64,000 bases of DNA from Lysobacteraceae bacterium NML08-0793 (GCA_002798275.1 NWQR01000002.1:558001-622000); one strand, 5' to 3'; positions 52,230-63,785 are shown, counted from the first letter of the stretch. Numbers and translations are program-made. Notes: a model not told the origin generated them from the sequence alone.

Positions 52230-55200
52230 TCAGCCCACCCAGACGCGGGCGTTCTGGAACAAGCGCGCCCACGGCGAGGCATCCCCCCACTCCGGCGGAT
52301 GCCAGCTGAAATTGACTGCGCCCAAGGTGCGCTCGGGATGCGGCATCAGGATGGTGGCACGACCATCACTGCTGGTAACCCCGGCGATGCCATCGGGCGA
52401 GCCGTTCGGATTGGCCGGATACAGGCTGGCGACACGGCCATCGCCATCGACATAGCGGGCAGCCACCGGCACGGCCGCCTGATCCACGGCACTGGCAAAC
52501 TGCATCCGGCCTTCGCCATGAGCAACAATCACTGGCAGGCGCGAGCCACCCATGCCGCGCAGCAGAATGGAGGGCGATTCTTCCAGCACCACCTGTACCA
52601 GACGGCCTTCGTATTGTTCCGAGGCATTGCGCAGCAGTTCCGGCCAGTGTCCGGCACCGGGGATGATGGCTTTCAACTGCGCCATCATCTGACAGCCATT
52701 GCAGACCCCGAGACTGAAGGTATCGCCACGGGCGAAGAACTCGGCAAACTGCTCGCGCAACGCCGGGCGCTCCAGAATGGAAATCGCCCAGCCGCGCCCC
52801 GCGCCCAGCACATCGCCATAGCTGAAGCCACCGCAGGCGGCCAGCCCGACAAAGTCTTGCAAGTGCGTGCGACCGGCAATCAGGTCGCTCATATGCACAT
52901 CGTGGGCATCAAAACCGGCGCGCATGAAGGCTGCGGCCATTTCCACATGGCCATTCACGCCCTGCTCGCGCAGGATCGCCACTTTCGGACGTGCGCCGGT
53001 GGCGATGAACGGTGCGGCAATATCTTCTTGCGGGTCGAAGGCGAGCTTCGGATTCAGGCCGCTGGCATTGAAGTCGCGGCTGCCCTGCTGCTCCTGGTCG
53101 GCGCTTTCGGGGTTGTCACGCAGCCGCTGCATGGCATGAGTAACCTGCCACCAGGCATCGAACAATTCCTGCCACTGCCACTGCGCCAGCACTTCGCCAT
53201 CACAGAGCACACGGATATCGTCGGCGGTATGCGGGCGGGCAACGCGCTGGGCGCATTCGACCAGCCCATGACGCGCTACCAGATCGGCAAACTCGGCTCG
53301 GTCTTCGCTGCGGATTTGCACCACCGCACCCAGCTCTTCGTTGAACAGCGCCTCCAACACATCATCGCCGGGCTTGTCCGCCCAGCCATCCAGAGTGATG
53401 TCCAGCCCCAGATGCGAGGCAAAGGCCATTTCCGCCAGCGTTGCGAATACGCCGCCATCGGCGCGGTCGTGATAGGCCAGCAACAAACCCGCATTGCGCG
53501 CATCACCAATCAGCTCGAAGAAGCCGCGCAGGCGCTCGGGCTCATCCACATCCGGCGCCTCACCGGCAAACGCCTGATAGCACTGCGCCAAAATCGAGCC
53601 GCCCATGCGGCGGCGACCCGCACCCAAACCAATCAGCCACAACTCGGTTTCTTCTTCACGCCAAAGCAGCGGGGTCAGTTGTCCACGCACATCGGCCACC
53701 GGCGCGAACGCGGTGACAATCAGCGACACCGGCGAAACACTCTTTTGCGTCTGCCCGTCGATCTGCCACTGCGCCTGCATGGAAAGCGAATCCTTGCCAA
53801 CCGGGATCGACAACTCCAGCGCCGGACACAACTCCATGCCCACCGCCTTGACCGCATCAAACAGCTTGGCATCTTCGCCATCGTGACCGGCGGCCGCCAT
53901 CCAGTTGGCCGAGAGCTTGATGCGCTCCAGCGACTCCAACGGCGCGGCGCATAGATTGGTCAGCGCCTCGCCCACTGCCATGCGCGCGGCAGCGGCGGCA
54001 TCAATCAGCGCCAGCGGCGTACGCTCGCCAATGGCCATCGCCTCACCGGCAAAGCCGTCATAACCGGCCAGGGTGATGGCGCAATCGGCCACCGGCATTT
54101 GCCACGGCCCGACCATCTGGTCGCGTGCGGTCAGTCCGCCCACGCTGCGGTCACCGATGGTGATCAGGAAGGACTTGGCGGCCACGGTCGGGTGCGAGAG
54201 CACCCGCAAACCGGCTTCGCGCAGATCAATGTTTTCAATATCCAGTTCCGGCCAGCTGCTGGCGGCCGGGTGGCGGGTATCGCGGTGCATCTTCGGCGGT
54301 TTGCCAAACAGCACATCCATCGGCAGGTTGATGGCGGCATCTGCCGGAATATGCTCCGGGGTCGCGCCATATCCCACCACCAGATGTTCTTCTGCGGTGG
54401 CATGGCCAACCACCGCGAACGGGCAACGCTCACGTTGGCACAGGGCGGCGAATTCTTCGATACGGTCGGCGGCGATGCCAAGCACATAGCGCTCCTGCGA
54501 TTCATTGCACCACAGCTGCATCGGCGAGAGCGACGGATCATCGCTCGGCACAGCGTCAAGGTCAATCACGCCGCCCACGCCGGAGTCATGCAGCAGCTCC
54601 GGGATGGCATTGGACAGGCCACCGGCACCGACATCGTGAATCGAGCGAATCGGGTTGTCCTCGCCCAGCGCCACGCAGGCATCAATCACTTCCTGCGCGC
54701 GGCGCTCCATTTCCGGGTTGTCGCGCTGCACGCTGGCAAAGTCGAGATCTTCGGCAGTTTCGCCCGATGCCACCGAACTGGCCGCGCCGCCACCAAGACC
54801 AATCAACATCGCCGGGCCGCCCAACACAATCACCGCATCGCCGGGCAATAGGCGGCGCTTTTCCACCAGCGCACGGTCAATCGCACCCAGCCCCCCAGCG
54901 AGCATGATCGGCTTGTCGTAAGCGCGCACCAAGCCTTCGGCTTCGGGCTGCTCGAAACTGCGGAAATAGCCAGTCAGATTGGGACGACCAAATTCGTTGT
55001 TGAACGCCGCCGCGCCAATCGGGCCTTCCTGCATGATTTCAAAGGCGCTGGCCATGCGCGGATTCAAAGCGCGCGGCGCCTCCCACGGCCGGGCAAGCCC
55101 CGGAATGCGCAGATGCGATACCGAGAAACCGGCAAGACCGGCCTTCGGCTTGCCACCGCGCCCGGTGGCGCCCTCATCGCGGATTTCACCGCCCGCGCCA

Positions 55201-56108
55201 GTGGAAGCGCCGGGGAAGGGAGAAATCGCCGTCGGATGATTATGGGTTTCCACCTTGATGGCGAAGGCGCTGTCGGCCTCCGGCTGCAATACATACTGGC
55301 GCGCCGCGCCTTCAGCACGCAGGCGGCGGCTTGGATAGCCCGCCACCACGGCGGCATTGTCGCTATAAGCCGACAGCGTATGCGCCGGAGTCTTGGCATG
55401 GGTGTTCTTGATCATGCGGAACAGCGAGCGTTCCTGCTCCGCGCCGTCGATGGTCCAGTCGGCATTGAAGATTTTGTGGCGGCAGTGCTCGGAATTGGCC
55501 TGCGCGAACATCATCAGCTCGACATCATGCGGGTCGCGGCCAAGCGCCTGATAGCGCGCTTCTAGATATTCAATTTCGTCCTCGGCCAATGCCAGCCCCA
55601 GACGCTTGTTCGCCGCGCGCAAGTCCGCCAGCGGAATGACTTCCAGCTGGCCGCGCTCGGGGCTTGAGAACAGCCCGCGTGCCGCCTCGGCATCGTCCAG
55701 CAACGACTGCGTCATCGCATCATGCAGCAGGCGCGCCAGCGCCTTTTCGCTGGCGGCATCTTGTGGCCAGCCGACCACATCCAAGCGCATCCCGCGCTCC
55801 ACCCGCTTCACCGCAAGATCAGCACCACGCAGCAGCTCACCGGCCTTGCTGGCCCAAGGGGAAATGGTGCCAAGACGCGGCGAAATGAACTTCGATACCG
55901 CGCCCTCGGCCTGCGGCGCACGGCGGATGTCAGCTTGCAAAATGCGGCCGAGCTTGGCGGTATCGACTGGGGTTTCACTTTCTGGTTCAACCCAATAGAC
56001 AAACCAGGCGCCGGTTATGCCGATGGCGGGATGGACATTGCGAAGGCGGGCTTCAAGGCGTTCCCGGCGGAACGGCGACAGGGCGCTTTGCCCTTCGAGC
56101 ACAATCAT
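52230..56108 (-). CDS. purL: Phosphoribosylformylglycinamidine synthase (single-chain PurL)
   Basis: The 1292-residue protein is the large fused form. It has an N-terminal PurS-like domain, a linker with [24 protein letters not shown] (about 200-222), two AIR synthase-like ATP domains with [19 protein letters not shown]-type sequence ([17 protein letters not shown]), and a C-terminal glutaminase with GVCNGCQMM (nucleophile Cys) and PHPERTLG. It converts FGAR to FGAM in purine synthesis. It stands alone between dsbC and the glycosyltransferase genes. Size and motifs are complete. Confidence 0.98.
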   Translation of the reverse strand: MIVLEGQSALSPFRRERLEARLRNVHPAIGITGAWFVYWVEPESETPVDTAKLGRILQADIRRAPQAEGAVSKFISPRLGTISPWASKAGELLRGADLAVKRVERGMRLDVVGWPQDAASEKALARLLHDAMTQSLLDDAEAARGLFSSPERGQLEVIPLADLRAANKRLGLALAEDEIEYLEARYQALGRDPHDVELMMFAQANSEHCRHKIFNADWTIDGAEQERSLFRMIKNTHAKTPAHTLSAYSDNAAVVAGYPSRRLRAEGAARQYVLQPEADSAFAIKVETHNHPTAISPFPGASTGAGGEIRDEGATGRGGKPKAGLAGFSVSHLRIPGLARPWEAPRALNPRMASAFEIMQEGPIGAAAFNNEFGRPNLTGYFRSFEQPEAEGLVRAYDKPIMLAGGLGAIDRALVEKRRLLPGDAVIVLGGPAMLIGLGGGAASSVASGETAEDLDFASVQRDNPEMERRAQEVIDACVALGEDNPIRSIHDVGAGGLSNAIPELLHDSGVGGVIDLDAVPSDDPSLSPMQLWCNESQERYVLGIAADRIEEFAALCQRERCPFAVVGHATAEEHLVVGYGATPEHIPADAAINLPMDVLFGKPPKMHRDTRHPAASSWPELDIENIDLREAGLRVLSHPTVAAKSFLITIGDRSVGGLTARDQMVGPWQMPVADCAITLAGYDGFAGEAMAIGERTPLALIDAAAAARMAVGEALTNLCAAPLESLERIKLSANWMAAAGHDGEDAKLFDAVKAVGMELCPALELSIPVGKDSLSMQAQWQIDGQTQKSVSPVSLIVTAFAPVADVRGQLTPLLWREEETELWLIGLGAGRRRMGGSILAQCYQAFAGEAPDVDEPERLRGFFELIGDARNAGLLLAYHDRADGGVFATLAEMAFASHLGLDITLDGWADKPGDDVLEALFNEELGAVVQIRSEDRAEFADLVARHGLVECAQRVARPHTADDIRVLCDGEVLAQWQWQELFDAWWQVTHAMQRLRDNPESADQEQQGSRDFNASGLNPKLAFDPQEDIAAPFIATGARPKVAILREQGVNGHVEMAAAFMRAGFDAHDVHMSDLIAGRTHLQDFVGLAACGGFSYGDVLGAGRGWAISILERPALREQFAEFFARGDTFSLGVCNGCQMMAQLKAIIPGAGHWPELLRNASEQYEGRLVQVVLEESPSILLRGMGGSRLPVIVAHGEGRMQFASAVDQAAVPVAARYVDGDGRVASLYPANPNGSPDGIAGVTSSDGRATILMPHPERTLGAVNFSWHPPEWGDASPWARLFQNARVWVG

Positions 56109-56180
56109 GCTTGGAAAACCAAAGGTTTACGGGGCGGCTATTGTAGCCTGCCCAGCCTGCAAAACGCCCTCAAACGACAA

Positions 56181-56200
56181 GGGGCGGGAAAACCCGCCCC
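56181..56200 (-). terminator. dsbC terminator
   Basis: A perfect 8-bp stem (GGGGCGGG/CCCGCCCC, 4-nt loop) lies 8 bp after the dsbC stop and is followed by TTGTCGTTTG on the minus strand. It separates dsbC from purL. Confidence 0.8.
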
Positions 56201-56207
56201 TGCCGCA

Positions 56208-57011
56208 TCATTTTTGCGTGGCTTCCAGCCATTGCAGCAATTGCTCCGGTGGCATATAGCCCGGCGTGTTCTGGCCATTGGCGCCGATAATCATCGGCGT
56301 GCCCTGCAAACCAATCTGCTGACCCAGCGTCCACTGCGACATCACCGGGTTGGTGCAGCGCACCGCCTGCGGGTGCTTGCCGTTCTTGGCATCGGTCAAC
56401 GCCTTGTTGCGATTGTTCGAGCACCAGACCGCTTCCATCAGCGCGAAATCCGGGCTGGCCGGCCCCATCCGCGGGAAAGCCAGATATTCCACGGTGATGC
56501 CGAGTTTGTTGTACTCGTCCATGGCGTTGTGCAGGCGGCGGCAATAGCCGCACTCCACATCGGTAAACACCGTTACCACATGCTTGGGGTTGGCTGCGGG
56601 AAACACGATGCGCTCGGCGCGCGGCACTTGTGCCAGCAGGCGCTGGCGCATTTTCGACAGAGCATCGCTGCTCAGGTCTTTCTTTTCCTGCATATCGAAC
56701 AAGCTGCCTTGCAGCAGATAACGCCCGTCATCGGAAACAAACAGGGTTTGCCCGCCAACGATCACCTGCTGAAAGCCCGGCAGCGGCGCTTCGGCCAGGT
56801 CATCAATCTTGATATTCGGATTGAGTCCCTGGATTGCCTTGAGCGCGCGCTCGCCGGCGCTGCCCGGCGCCGGTTTGGGGATACTCGCCGCCTGCGCAGC
56901 GGCCGTCGCAGTCGGTGCTTCGGGCGTAGCGGCTGTTGGCTGGGTCTTTTCCTGGGCGCAGGCCAGCATGGCGACGCTGCCAAGCACGGCGGTAATCAGG
57001 GCTTTTTTCAT
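56208..57011 (-). CDS. dsbC: Thiol:disulfide interchange protein DsbC
   Basis: The start MKKALITAVLGSVAMLACAQEKTQ gives 267 residues with a signal peptide; the Cys near residue 18 does not fit a strict lipobox, so signal peptidase I cleavage is more likely. An N-terminal dimerisation domain (about 60-120) precedes the thioredoxin fold with FTDVECGYCRRLHNAMDEY, giving the CGYC active site. DsbC isomerises wrong disulfides in the periplasm and is reduced by DsbD. It sits beside xerD, a conserved pairing. Confidence 0.94.
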   Translation of the reverse strand: MKKALITAVLGSVAMLACAQEKTQPTAATPEAPTATAAAQAASIPKPAPGSAGERALKAIQGLNPNIKIDDLAEAPLPGFQQVIVGGQTLFVSDDGRYLLQGSLFDMQEKKDLSSDALSKMRQRLLAQVPRAERIVFPAANPKHVVTVFTDVECGYCRRLHNAMDEYNKLGITVEYLAFPRMGPASPDFALMEAVWCSNNRNKALTDAKNGKHPQAVRCTNPVMSQWTLGQQIGLQGTPMIIGANGQNTPGYMPPEQLLQWLEATQK

Positions 57012-57115
57012 GAAATGTCCTTGACGCATACACGTTTTGTGGAGCGAGAGAGGCGCGCATTGTCGCACGAGTTCACCTGATGGTCTTTTCACCCCGTGCA
57101 CAAGGCCGACCAACC

Positions 57116-58069
57116 TCAGGCGCGCGGGTGATGTTCGGCATGCAGGCGCTTGAGCTTTTCGCGGGCAACCAGGGTGTAAATCTGCGTGGTGGACAGGGTG
57201 CTGTGCCCCAGCAGCATTTGCAGCGCGCGCAGGTCTGCACCGTGATTCAGAAGATGCGTGGCAAAGCTGTGCCGCAATACATGCGGGCTGATTTTTTCCG
57301 CAGCGATACCGGCAATCTGCGCCTGCATCTTAACCCGTTGCCAACATTGCTGGCGGCTCATCGGCAGCCCCTTGCCATCCACGAACAGCATCTGCACATC
57401 CCGCCTGCCGGTCAATGCCGGACGCGCCTCATGCCAATAGCGTTGCAGCCAATGCAATGCCTCCTCACCCACCGGCACCAGACGCTCCTTGCCACCCTTG
57501 CCGCTGACCCGCAGCACGCCCTGCCGCAGATTCAGCGCAGTGCCCGGCAGGTTTGCCAGTTCGCTGACCCGCAGCCCGGCGGCATACATCAATTCCAGCA
57601 TGGCGCGATCGCGCAGTCCCTCTACTTGGCTCACATCCGGCGCCGCCAGCAGCGCCTCAATCTGACTTTCCGCCAATGCCTTGGGCAGACTGCCCGGCTG
57701 CTTGGGCGCCGCCAGCAAGGCCGCCGGATCATCCTTGCGCAGCCCGCGCCGTACCATCCAGACAAATACCGCCCGCAGTGCCGAATGCAGCCGCGCATCA
57801 CTGCGACGGCTGTAGCCGTACTCGGCACGCCAGCGCAAATAGGCAAACAGGTCTTCACGACTGGCATTTTGCAAACCGCCCTCAGGCCGGTTGCGCCAGC
57901 GCGCAAACCCGGCCAAGTCGCGGCGATAACTTTCCAGCGTGGCACGCGCCAGCCCCTGCTCGGCCCAGATGGCATCGAGAAACTGCTCGATCAGACGCGC
58001 ATCGGCTGCGGGCAAATCCGGTAGCTGCTGCGCCAGTTGGCGACGATGGGCGGGGGTGGTTTTGGACAT
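57116..58069 (-). CDS. xerD: Tyrosine recombinase XerD
   Basis: The 317-residue recombinase has an N-terminal SAM-like DNA-binding domain (about 22-110) and a catalytic domain with the expected residues: Arg in [13 protein letters not shown], Lys in [10 protein letters not shown], His-x-x-Arg in [17 protein letters not shown], His in [13 protein letters not shown], and the Tyr nucleophile in that last segment. XerD with XerC resolves chromosome dimers at dif under FtsK control. Adjacency to dsbC and the lpt genes supports XerD over XerC. It is divergent from the RDD gene. Confidence 0.94.
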   Translation of the reverse strand: MSKTTPAHRRQLAQQLPDLPAADARLIEQFLDAIWAEQGLARATLESYRRDLAGFARWRNRPEGGLQNASREDLFAYLRWRAEYGYSRRSDARLHSALRAVFVWMVRRGLRKDDPAALLAAPKQPGSLPKALAESQIEALLAAPDVSQVEGLRDRAMLELMYAAGLRVSELANLPGTALNLRQGVLRVSGKGGKERLVPVGEEALHWLQRYWHEARPALTGRRDVQMLFVDGKGLPMSRQQCWQRVKMQAQIAGIAAEKISPHVLRHSFATHLLNHGADLRALQMLLGHSTLSTTQIYTLVAREKLKRLHAEHHPRA

Positions 58070-58206
58070 CTAGGCAATGTAGCGACAGATCATGTAAACC
58101 GCCAGCTGGCGCCAGCCTGTCTGAAAACCGCAGCTGCTCGCCTCACAACATGACCGGCAGCATGATGCAGGTCGCATCGACCCAAGCCGCCCGCTAAACT
58201 CCCGCC

Positions 58207-58686
58207 ATGACTTCCGCGCCCCATTCCCTTCCGCAACGCAACCGGCTGATTGGCTGGCGCTTGCTGGCTCTGTTGTATGACTTTTTCCCGGTTCTTGGCA
58301 TCTGGTTTGTGGTGGTGGTCGCAGCGCTCGCCCTGAACGGCGGCGAGGCGATTCAAAGCAATACGCTGGCGGGCTTTCTCGAACTTGTCGCACTCATCGC
58401 CGCCACCGGGCTGTATGCCACCGGCAGTTGGCGACGCGGCGAGCAGACCATCGGCATGAAGCCGTTTCGGCTGTATGTGGTCAACCCCGAAGGCCAAACC
58501 GCGGCGCTAGGCAAGCTGTGGCTGCGCTATTTCTGCGGCATGCTTTCGCTGCTGTGCGCCGGGCTTGGTTTTTGGTGGGCATGGTTTGACCGCGACGGGC
58601 TGACCTGGCATGACCGGCTCAGCGACACACGAATGATTCGAGACTTTGACCGCGATGTACTGCGGCCGGCAAAGTCCACCGACTAG
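58207..58686 (+). CDS. RDD family inner membrane protein
   Basis: The 159-residue protein has hydrophobic segments at about 14-38, 58-78 and 110-130, with the arginine and aspartates that name the family (RLIGWRLLALLYDFFPVL) and GEQTIGMKPFRLYVV and TWHDRLSDTRMI further on. RDD proteins have no firmly fixed role; some are linked to ion or polyamine transport. The gene is a common neighbour of lptFG and xerD in xanthomonads. It overlaps the convergent lptG by 4 bp. Confidence 0.85.
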   Translation: MTSAPHSLPQRNRLIGWRLLALLYDFFPVLGIWFVVVVAALALNGGEAIQSNTLAGFLELVALIAATGLYATGSWRRGEQTIGMKPFRLYVVNPEGQTAALGKLWLRYFCGMLSLLCAGLGFWWAWFDRDGLTWHDRLSDTRMIRDFDRDVLRPAKSTD

Positions 58687-59792
58687 CCGCTGCGCCGGCG
58701 GAACAGCAGCCAGGACGTGCCCAACATCAATATCAGCGGAATCAGATAGGCCAGACGGTAATCAAAGCGGTACGCCCCAGCCATGCGCGCAGCCATTTCT
58801 TGCAGCAACCAGAAGCCCAGCGAAAACACCACGCCGATGAACAGGCGCTTGCCCAGACCGCCGCTGCGCAGGCTACCAAAGGCAAACGGGATGGCGGCAA
58901 GACACAGCGCCAGCACGTTCAGCGGGTAAAACCAGCGTCCCCAGTAGAACGATTCAAACTCGGCCGCATCCAGTTGGTTGCGCTTGCGGTAGTCGATGCT
59001 GCTCTTGAGCGAGGCAGAGTCCAGATAACGCGGTCGGGCAACACTGGCCGAAAGCGCCGCCGCATCCAGTTGCGAAGCCCAGTGTTCTTCGGCCACTTTT
59101 TCACGCTGCACCGATCTTTCGTCAAAGCGGGTGCGGGTAACGTCTTTCAGCAGCCAACCATCGGGGTGATGCTCGGCAATGGCCGCATGCGCAATCGACA
59201 GCAATCGCCCGCTGTCATCAAGCTGATACATGCGCAGGTCTTTCAGCTCCAGCCAAGTCTGCGCGCCATTGGTTCGCTCCTGACCTGATTCCGCATTCAA
59301 AAACACATTGCCCTCGCGCGCCCACAGGCCGGAATACTGCGCCACGATCATATTGGGCGAAGTCGCCGAAGCCTTCAGCGCATTGGCGCGACGCTCCGCC
59401 CAAGGGCTCACGGTTTCTGCCGAAAGCACCATCAGCGCCGTCAATACCCCGATGGTGAGCGCCACCGACAGACTCAGGCGTTTGCGGGAAAGCCCAAGTG
59501 CCCGCAGTGCCGTCAGCTCGGAACTGGCCGCAAGCTGCCCCAGCCCCAGCAGCGCACCAATCACCGCAGCGGTCGGAAACAAAGTGTAGGCGCGACGCGG
59601 CAGGGTATAGCTGGAATACAAAAAGGCATCGGCAAAGCTGTAACTGCCCTTGCCGATGTCATCGAGCTGCGCCATCAGGCCGCCGCCGCCCAGGATGAAG
59701 TCCAGCATGATGAGCACAAACCAGACCGCCAGCACGAACAGCAAAACGGTGCGACCGATGTAGCGGTCATGAATCATCGGAAACGGTTTCAT
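58683..59792 (-). CDS. lptG: LPS export permease LptG
   Basis: The ATG at 59792 (MKPFPMIHDRYIGRTVLLFVLA) has AGGAGG eight bases upstream and overlaps the lptF stop as ATGA; a GTG three codons earlier is the other option. The 369-residue protein has membrane segments near the N-terminus (about 15-35), about 55-75 and 95-120, a periplasmic beta-jellyroll domain (about 130-260), and three C-terminal segments ending LLFRRRSG. With LptF and the LptB ATPase it extracts LPS from the inner membrane. Confidence 0.94.
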   Translation of the reverse strand: MKPFPMIHDRYIGRTVLLFVLAVWFVLIMLDFILGGGGLMAQLDDIGKGSYSFADAFLYSSYTLPRRAYTLFPTAAVIGALLGLGQLAASSELTALRALGLSRKRLSLSVALTIGVLTALMVLSAETVSPWAERRANALKASATSPNMIVAQYSGLWAREGNVFLNAESGQERTNGAQTWLELKDLRMYQLDDSGRLLSIAHAAIAEHHPDGWLLKDVTRTRFDERSVQREKVAEEHWASQLDAAALSASVARPRYLDSASLKSSIDYRKRNQLDAAEFESFYWGRWFYPLNVLALCLAAIPFAFGSLRSGGLGKRLFIGVVFSLGFWLLQEMAARMAGAYRFDYRLAYLIPLILMLGTSWLLFRRRSG

Positions 59793-60874
59793 CGGCCCCA
59801 CCTCCTGCGCACGAGCTTGCCATCACGGCGATATAGCCAGATTCCCAGCAGCAAGGCTGGAATGGTCAGCCACCACAAGCCCAGTGCGGCGGGCATTTTG
59901 CCCTTGGCAATCAGGTCGGTGCCGAAAATCATCAACTGGATCGCCACCAGATAGCCGAGGAAGCCTACGGCCATGCGGCCATAACGCGCCTGCCTTGGTG
60001 GGCTGCGTGAAAGCGGGATGGCCATCAATGCCAGCGCCAGCGCAATCAATGGGGGCGCGATGCGCCAATGCAGCTGCGCGCGCGCCTCGGGCGAGGGATC
60101 TCCAAGCAGCTCGCGGGTCGGACGGCGGCGGACTTCGTTGGCTTTTTTGCCGCCGCTTTCCCTGTCCGGCATGCGTACATCGTTGCCGGCAAAACGCAGC
60201 AGGCGGTAATCGAGCGCATCGCCGCTTAGCGGCCCTTCCACCTCGAACCCTTGTCCCAACGAAAGATAGCGCTGCTCGCCATCGCGCAGCAGCTCGCCTT
60301 CGGCGGCGGTTGTTACATCCAGCCGCTCGCCTTTCTGGCGATAGATGAAAATGCGTTTGAACTTGTCGCCGGCCTGCTCGATTTCACCGACATAAATCAC
60401 CCCGCCGCCGCCCGGCAGTTCGGTGAAGCGCCCGGCCTCCAGCCCGCTGATGAGCATATTGCGGCTGGCTTCTTCAATCATTGCCCGCGAGCTGCGCTCG
60501 GCCCATGGCCCTAGCCACAACGAGCACAGCGCAATCACCGCAACCAACGGCAGGGTCATCATCATCAAGGGCTTGAAAAGCCGCCCAGGCCCCACCCCGA
60601 CAGAGGTCAGCACCGGCATTTCCGCATCGCGGTACAGCCGCGAGGTCGCCATCAACAGCCCCAGCATCAGAGCCAGCGGCAGAATCACCGGAATCCAGGT
60701 CAGCAGTACGAAACCCAATTGCGCCGCACTCATGCTGGCAGGCAAGCGGCCGCGCGCCACATCGCCCATCACGTCGATGAACGCACCGCCGACCATCACG
60801 ATCAGCAATACCATCAAAGTGGCCAAAATGGCCTGAGCAAATTCACCAATCAGGTAACGGTCGAGTTTCTGCAT
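59789..60874 (-). CDS. lptF: LPS export permease LptF
   Basis: The 361-residue protein begins MQKLDRYLIGEFAQAILATLMVLLIVMVGGAF. It has the LptF/LptG layout: membrane helices at about 14-35, 55-75 and 95-120, a periplasmic domain at about 125-255 with LRDGEQRYLSLGQGFEVEGPL, and C-terminal helices. LptF and LptG form the transmembrane gate of the LptB2FG ABC transporter. It is the first gene of the pair and divergent from pepA, with a 106-bp promoter gap. Confidence 0.94.
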   Translation of the reverse strand: MQKLDRYLIGEFAQAILATLMVLLIVMVGGAFIDVMGDVARGRLPASMSAAQLGFVLLTWIPVILPLALMLGLLMATSRLYRDAEMPVLTSVGVGPGRLFKPLMMMTLPLVAVIALCSLWLGPWAERSSRAMIEEASRNMLISGLEAGRFTELPGGGGVIYVGEIEQAGDKFKRIFIYRQKGERLDVTTAAEGELLRDGEQRYLSLGQGFEVEGPLSGDALDYRLLRFAGNDVRMPDRESGGKKANEVRRRPTRELLGDPSPEARAQLHWRIAPPLIALALALMAIPLSRSPPRQARYGRMAVGFLGYLVAIQLMIFGTDLIAKGKMPAALGLWWLTIPALLLGIWLYRRDGKLVRRRWGR

Positions 60875-60980
60875 TCGTGGGTCTTGGCGGCTTGAATTAG
60901 ACTATGCGGCTCTTGCGATGCCGGAACGCACCGCGTCCTGACATTCGCGCATTGTACGGAACCCACACTGGAATCTGCTG

Positions 60981-62459
60981 ATGGCTCTCGAATTTGCCCT
61001 GAACAACACCTCGCCCGCCACTGTCTCCACCGACTGCGTGGTGGTGGGTCTGTTTGCCGACAACAGCCTGACCCCGGCTGCCGAAACCCTGAACACCGCC
61101 TGCGATGGCCGCCTGAAGGCGCTGATCGCCCGCGGCGATATCTCCGGCAAGGCCGGCAAAACCACCCTGCTGCACGACCTGCCGGGCATTGCCGCACCGC
61201 GCGTGCTGGTCGTTGGTCTGGGCGAGTCGGCCAAGTTTGGCGCGGCGCAATATCTGAAGGCCGTGGCCGACGCCACCCGCGCGCTGAAAACCGGCACGGT
61301 GAAGTCGGCACTGCTGACGCTCTCGGCGCTGCAAGTCAAAGACCGCGATGCTGCTTGGAATATCCGCCAGGCCGCCATCGCCGCCGATCACGCCATGTAC
61401 CGCTACACCGCAACGCTGGGCGAAAAGAACAAAAAGCGCGAAGAAAAGGGCTTGGAATCGCTGCTGCTAAGCGGCGAGGACGAAGCGGCACTGGCACAGG
61501 GTCGGGCGATTGCCCAAGGCGTGGCCTTTGCCCGTGAGCTGGGCAACCTGCCGCCGAACATCTGCAACCCGCAGTATCTGGCCGACGAGGGGCAGCGCTT
61601 TGTCAAGGACTTTGATAAGGCCGAATGCGAAGTGCTGGGCGATGCGGAAATGGAACAACTCGGCATGGGCTCGCTGCTGGCCGTGGCACGCGGCTCGGCC
61701 AATCGCCCCAAGCTCGTGGTGCTGAAGTGGAACAATGGCGGCGATGCCAAACCCTATGTGCTGGTCGGCAAGGGCATCACCTTCGATACCGGCGGCATCA
61801 ACCTGAAAGTGCAGGGCGGCATCGAAGAAATGAAATACGACATGTGCGGCGCAGCCACGGTCTTTGGCACGTTCGTTTCCGCCGTGCGCATGGGGCTGCC
61901 GATCAACTTGGTGTGCATCTTGGCCGCCGTTGAAAACATGCCCGACGGCAACAGCTATCGCCCCTCCGATGTCATCACCAGCATGTCCGGCAAGACCATC
62001 GAAGTCGGCAATACCGATGCCGAAGGCCGCCTGATTCTCTGTGATGCGCTGACCTATGCGCAAAAGTTCAACCCCGAAGCCCTGCTGGATGTGGCCACCC
62101 TGACCGGCGCCTGCATGATTGCCCTTGGCACCTTTGCCACCGGCCTCATGACCAAGCACGACGATCTGGCCAAGGAACTGCTGGCCGCCGGTGAAACCGT
62201 GTTCGACCGCGCCTGGCAACTGCCGCTGTGGGACGAATACCAGAGCATGCTGGACTCGCAGTTTGCCGATATCTACAACATCGGTGGCCGCTGGGGCGGC
62301 GCGATTACCGCAGGCTGCTTCCTGTCGCGCTTCACCGAAGGCCAGCGCTGGGCGCATCTGGACATCGCCGGCAGCGCCAGTGGCGAGGGCAAGATGGGCA
62401 TGGCCACCGGCCGCCCGGTGGGTCTGCTCTCGCAATGGCTGCTGGAAAAGGCCGCCTAA
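60981..62459 (+). CDS. pepA: Cytosol (leucyl) aminopeptidase, family M17
   Basis: The 492-residue protein has the metal and active-site sequences of M17 peptidases: [15 protein letters not shown] (Lys and Asp near 262-270) and [18 protein letters not shown] (Asp-Ala-Glu-Gly-Arg near 345). The N-terminal macro-like domain covers about 1-160. PepA removes N-terminal residues, and in E. coli it also serves as a DNA-binding accessory protein for Xer recombination at plasmid sites and as a repressor of carAB. A position shortly before holC and valS is conserved among gammaproteobacteria. Confidence 0.97.
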   Translation: MALEFALNNTSPATVSTDCVVVGLFADNSLTPAAETLNTACDGRLKALIARGDISGKAGKTTLLHDLPGIAAPRVLVVGLGESAKFGAAQYLKAVADATRALKTGTVKSALLTLSALQVKDRDAAWNIRQAAIAADHAMYRYTATLGEKNKKREEKGLESLLLSGEDEAALAQGRAIAQGVAFARELGNLPPNICNPQYLADEGQRFVKDFDKAECEVLGDAEMEQLGMGSLLAVARGSANRPKLVVLKWNNGGDAKPYVLVGKGITFDTGGINLKVQGGIEEMKYDMCGAATVFGTFVSAVRMGLPINLVCILAAVENMPDGNSYRPSDVITSMSGKTIEVGNTDAEGRLILCDALTYAQKFNPEALLDVATLTGACMIALGTFATGLMTKHDDLAKELLAAGETVFDRAWQLPLWDEYQSMLDSQFADIYNIGGRWGGAITAGCFLSRFTEGQRWAHLDIAGSASGEGKMGMATGRPVGLLSQWLLEKAA

Positions 62460-62498
62460 GCCAAGTTTGGAGGCCGGGCAACCGGCCTCCCTGCCCCG

Positions 62499-62918
62499 AT
62501 GCGCGCCGATTTTTATCTCATCGACAAGCCCCGCTTCCGCGCCGAGCCGCTGCGCTTAGTGTGCGAGCTGGCACGCAAAGCCTGCGATGCGGGCTTCTCC
62601 AGCCTGATTCTTGTCCGCGACATGGCCGAGGCCGAAGCCCTAGACGACCTGCTCTGGTCATTTGACCCCGATGCCTTCATCCCGCACCAGATTGCCGGTA
62701 ACGAAGAAGACGAAGAAGCCCAAGTGCTGATTGTGCCGCCGGAAATCGACACGCCGATGCGCCCCTTGGTCATCAACCTTCGCCCCGCCCCGGTGGAGGG
62801 CGATTTCGAGCGCGTCCTAGAAGTTGTCCCCGCCGACCCCGCCGCCCGCGGCCCGTTGCGCGAGCGCTGGCGTCAATACCAAGCGCGTGGGCTGGATGTG
62901 AAAAAACACGATATGTAA
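62499..62918 (+). CDS. holC: DNA polymerase III chi subunit
   Basis: The 139-residue protein begins MRADFYLIDKPRFRAEPLRLVCELARKA. It has the chi-fold motifs DLLWSFDPDAFIPHQ (about 50-64) and MRPLVINLRPAPVEGDFERVLEVV (about 87-110). Chi binds psi of the clamp loader and the C-terminal tail of SSB. The pepA-holC-valS order supports the call. A terminator hairpin begins immediately after the stop. Confidence 0.93.
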   Translation: MRADFYLIDKPRFRAEPLRLVCELARKACDAGFSSLILVRDMAEAEALDDLLWSFDPDAFIPHQIAGNEEDEEAQVLIVPPEIDTPMRPLVINLRPAPVEGDFERVLEVVPADPAARGPLRERWRQYQARGLDVKKHDM

Positions 62919-62943
62919 CCGGGCAGACAGCGTATCTGCCCGG
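62919..62943 (+). terminator. holC terminator
   Basis: A perfect 9-bp stem (CCGGGCAGA/TCTGCCCGG, 7-nt loop) directly abuts the holC stop and is followed by CATGTCTTTTCTTTT. It also lies 47 bp downstream of the convergent gene at 62991 on the other strand. Confidence 0.85.
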
Positions 62944-62990
62944 CATGTCTTTTCTTTTGCTGCAATGCCTCGGCGGTCTATCTGTCCGGT

Positions 62991-63608
62991 TTACTTGTAC
63001 AGGTAATACAGCTCGAAGCGCTCGTCTTCACCGCCGTCCGACAGGCGCACATCCATCACCATCAGTAATTCATTGGCGCCAATCCGTATCAACTGACCGG
63101 CCGTATTGCCGGGGTTGTCCTGATCGGAGACATACACCTTCTGTGGATCATATTCATTCATGGTGCGGCCCAAAAACGCCATCGCCTCACGTCCGGCAAT
63201 CGGATACAGATAACCTGCCCGCAACTGCGAGCCAGTCATCTTCTGGAAAAACTGCCCGCATCGACCGGGTGCATCAATCCACGCCCGAAAAGCCGGATAG
63301 GCAAAGACCCCAAAACCGTCGCTCTGAATCGAGCGTATCCGCCATTGCCCAGTGATATTGCCTAGCGGCCACGGATTCCATGCCCGCCGCAACAAGGTGC
63401 GCGCAAGCTGCGCATCCTCATCGGTATCCGGGGTTTTTGAAATGCTGTTGATAATCGCCTCCAGCTCATCGGATACCGCCTCGATAGCCACATAATCCAC
63501 ATGCCGCGCCAGTGCGTCCCAATCGCAGCGATCAGCTGCGTTGCCGTGTAGCGGCAGCAGCAGAGCCAGTCCCGCAAGTACCAAGCACAAGCATTTGCGC
63601 TTTGACAT
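62991..63608 (-). CDS. Exported DUF4893-like protein of unknown function
   Basis: The 205-residue protein has a signal peptide (MSKRKCLCLVLAGLALLLPLHGNAADR, cut near residue 24). The middle block GQWRIRSIQSDGFGVFAYPAFRAWI, KMTGSQLRAGYLYPI and FLGRTMNEYDPQ follows the pattern I associate with DUF4893, though this is from memory. Three Cys remain after the signal, two of which could form a disulfide. It stands alone between holC and valS, with a GGGAGG-type site near the ATG. No function is known, so I do not assign one. Confidence 0.65.
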   Translation of the reverse strand: MSKRKCLCLVLAGLALLLPLHGNAADRCDWDALARHVDYVAIEAVSDELEAIINSISKTPDTDEDAQLARTLLRRAWNPWPLGNITGQWRIRSIQSDGFGVFAYPAFRAWIDAPGRCGQFFQKMTGSQLRAGYLYPIAGREAMAFLGRTMNEYDPQKVYVSDQDNPGNTAGQLIRIGANELLMVMDVRLSDGGEDERFELYYLYK

Positions 63609-63785
63609 ACCTCCCTCCCTTGCAAGTCATGTTTTGATTTCATCCTTGCCGGATTGCCCGGCACCATCGAGCATATCCACCCCTGAGCTGCCCGACTTGC
63701 GGCAAATCAAACCATGCAGATGAGCGATTGCCCGCTGCCGCTTACAATTCGCCTCTTGCAACTGCGCCACTCATTTCAATTCACC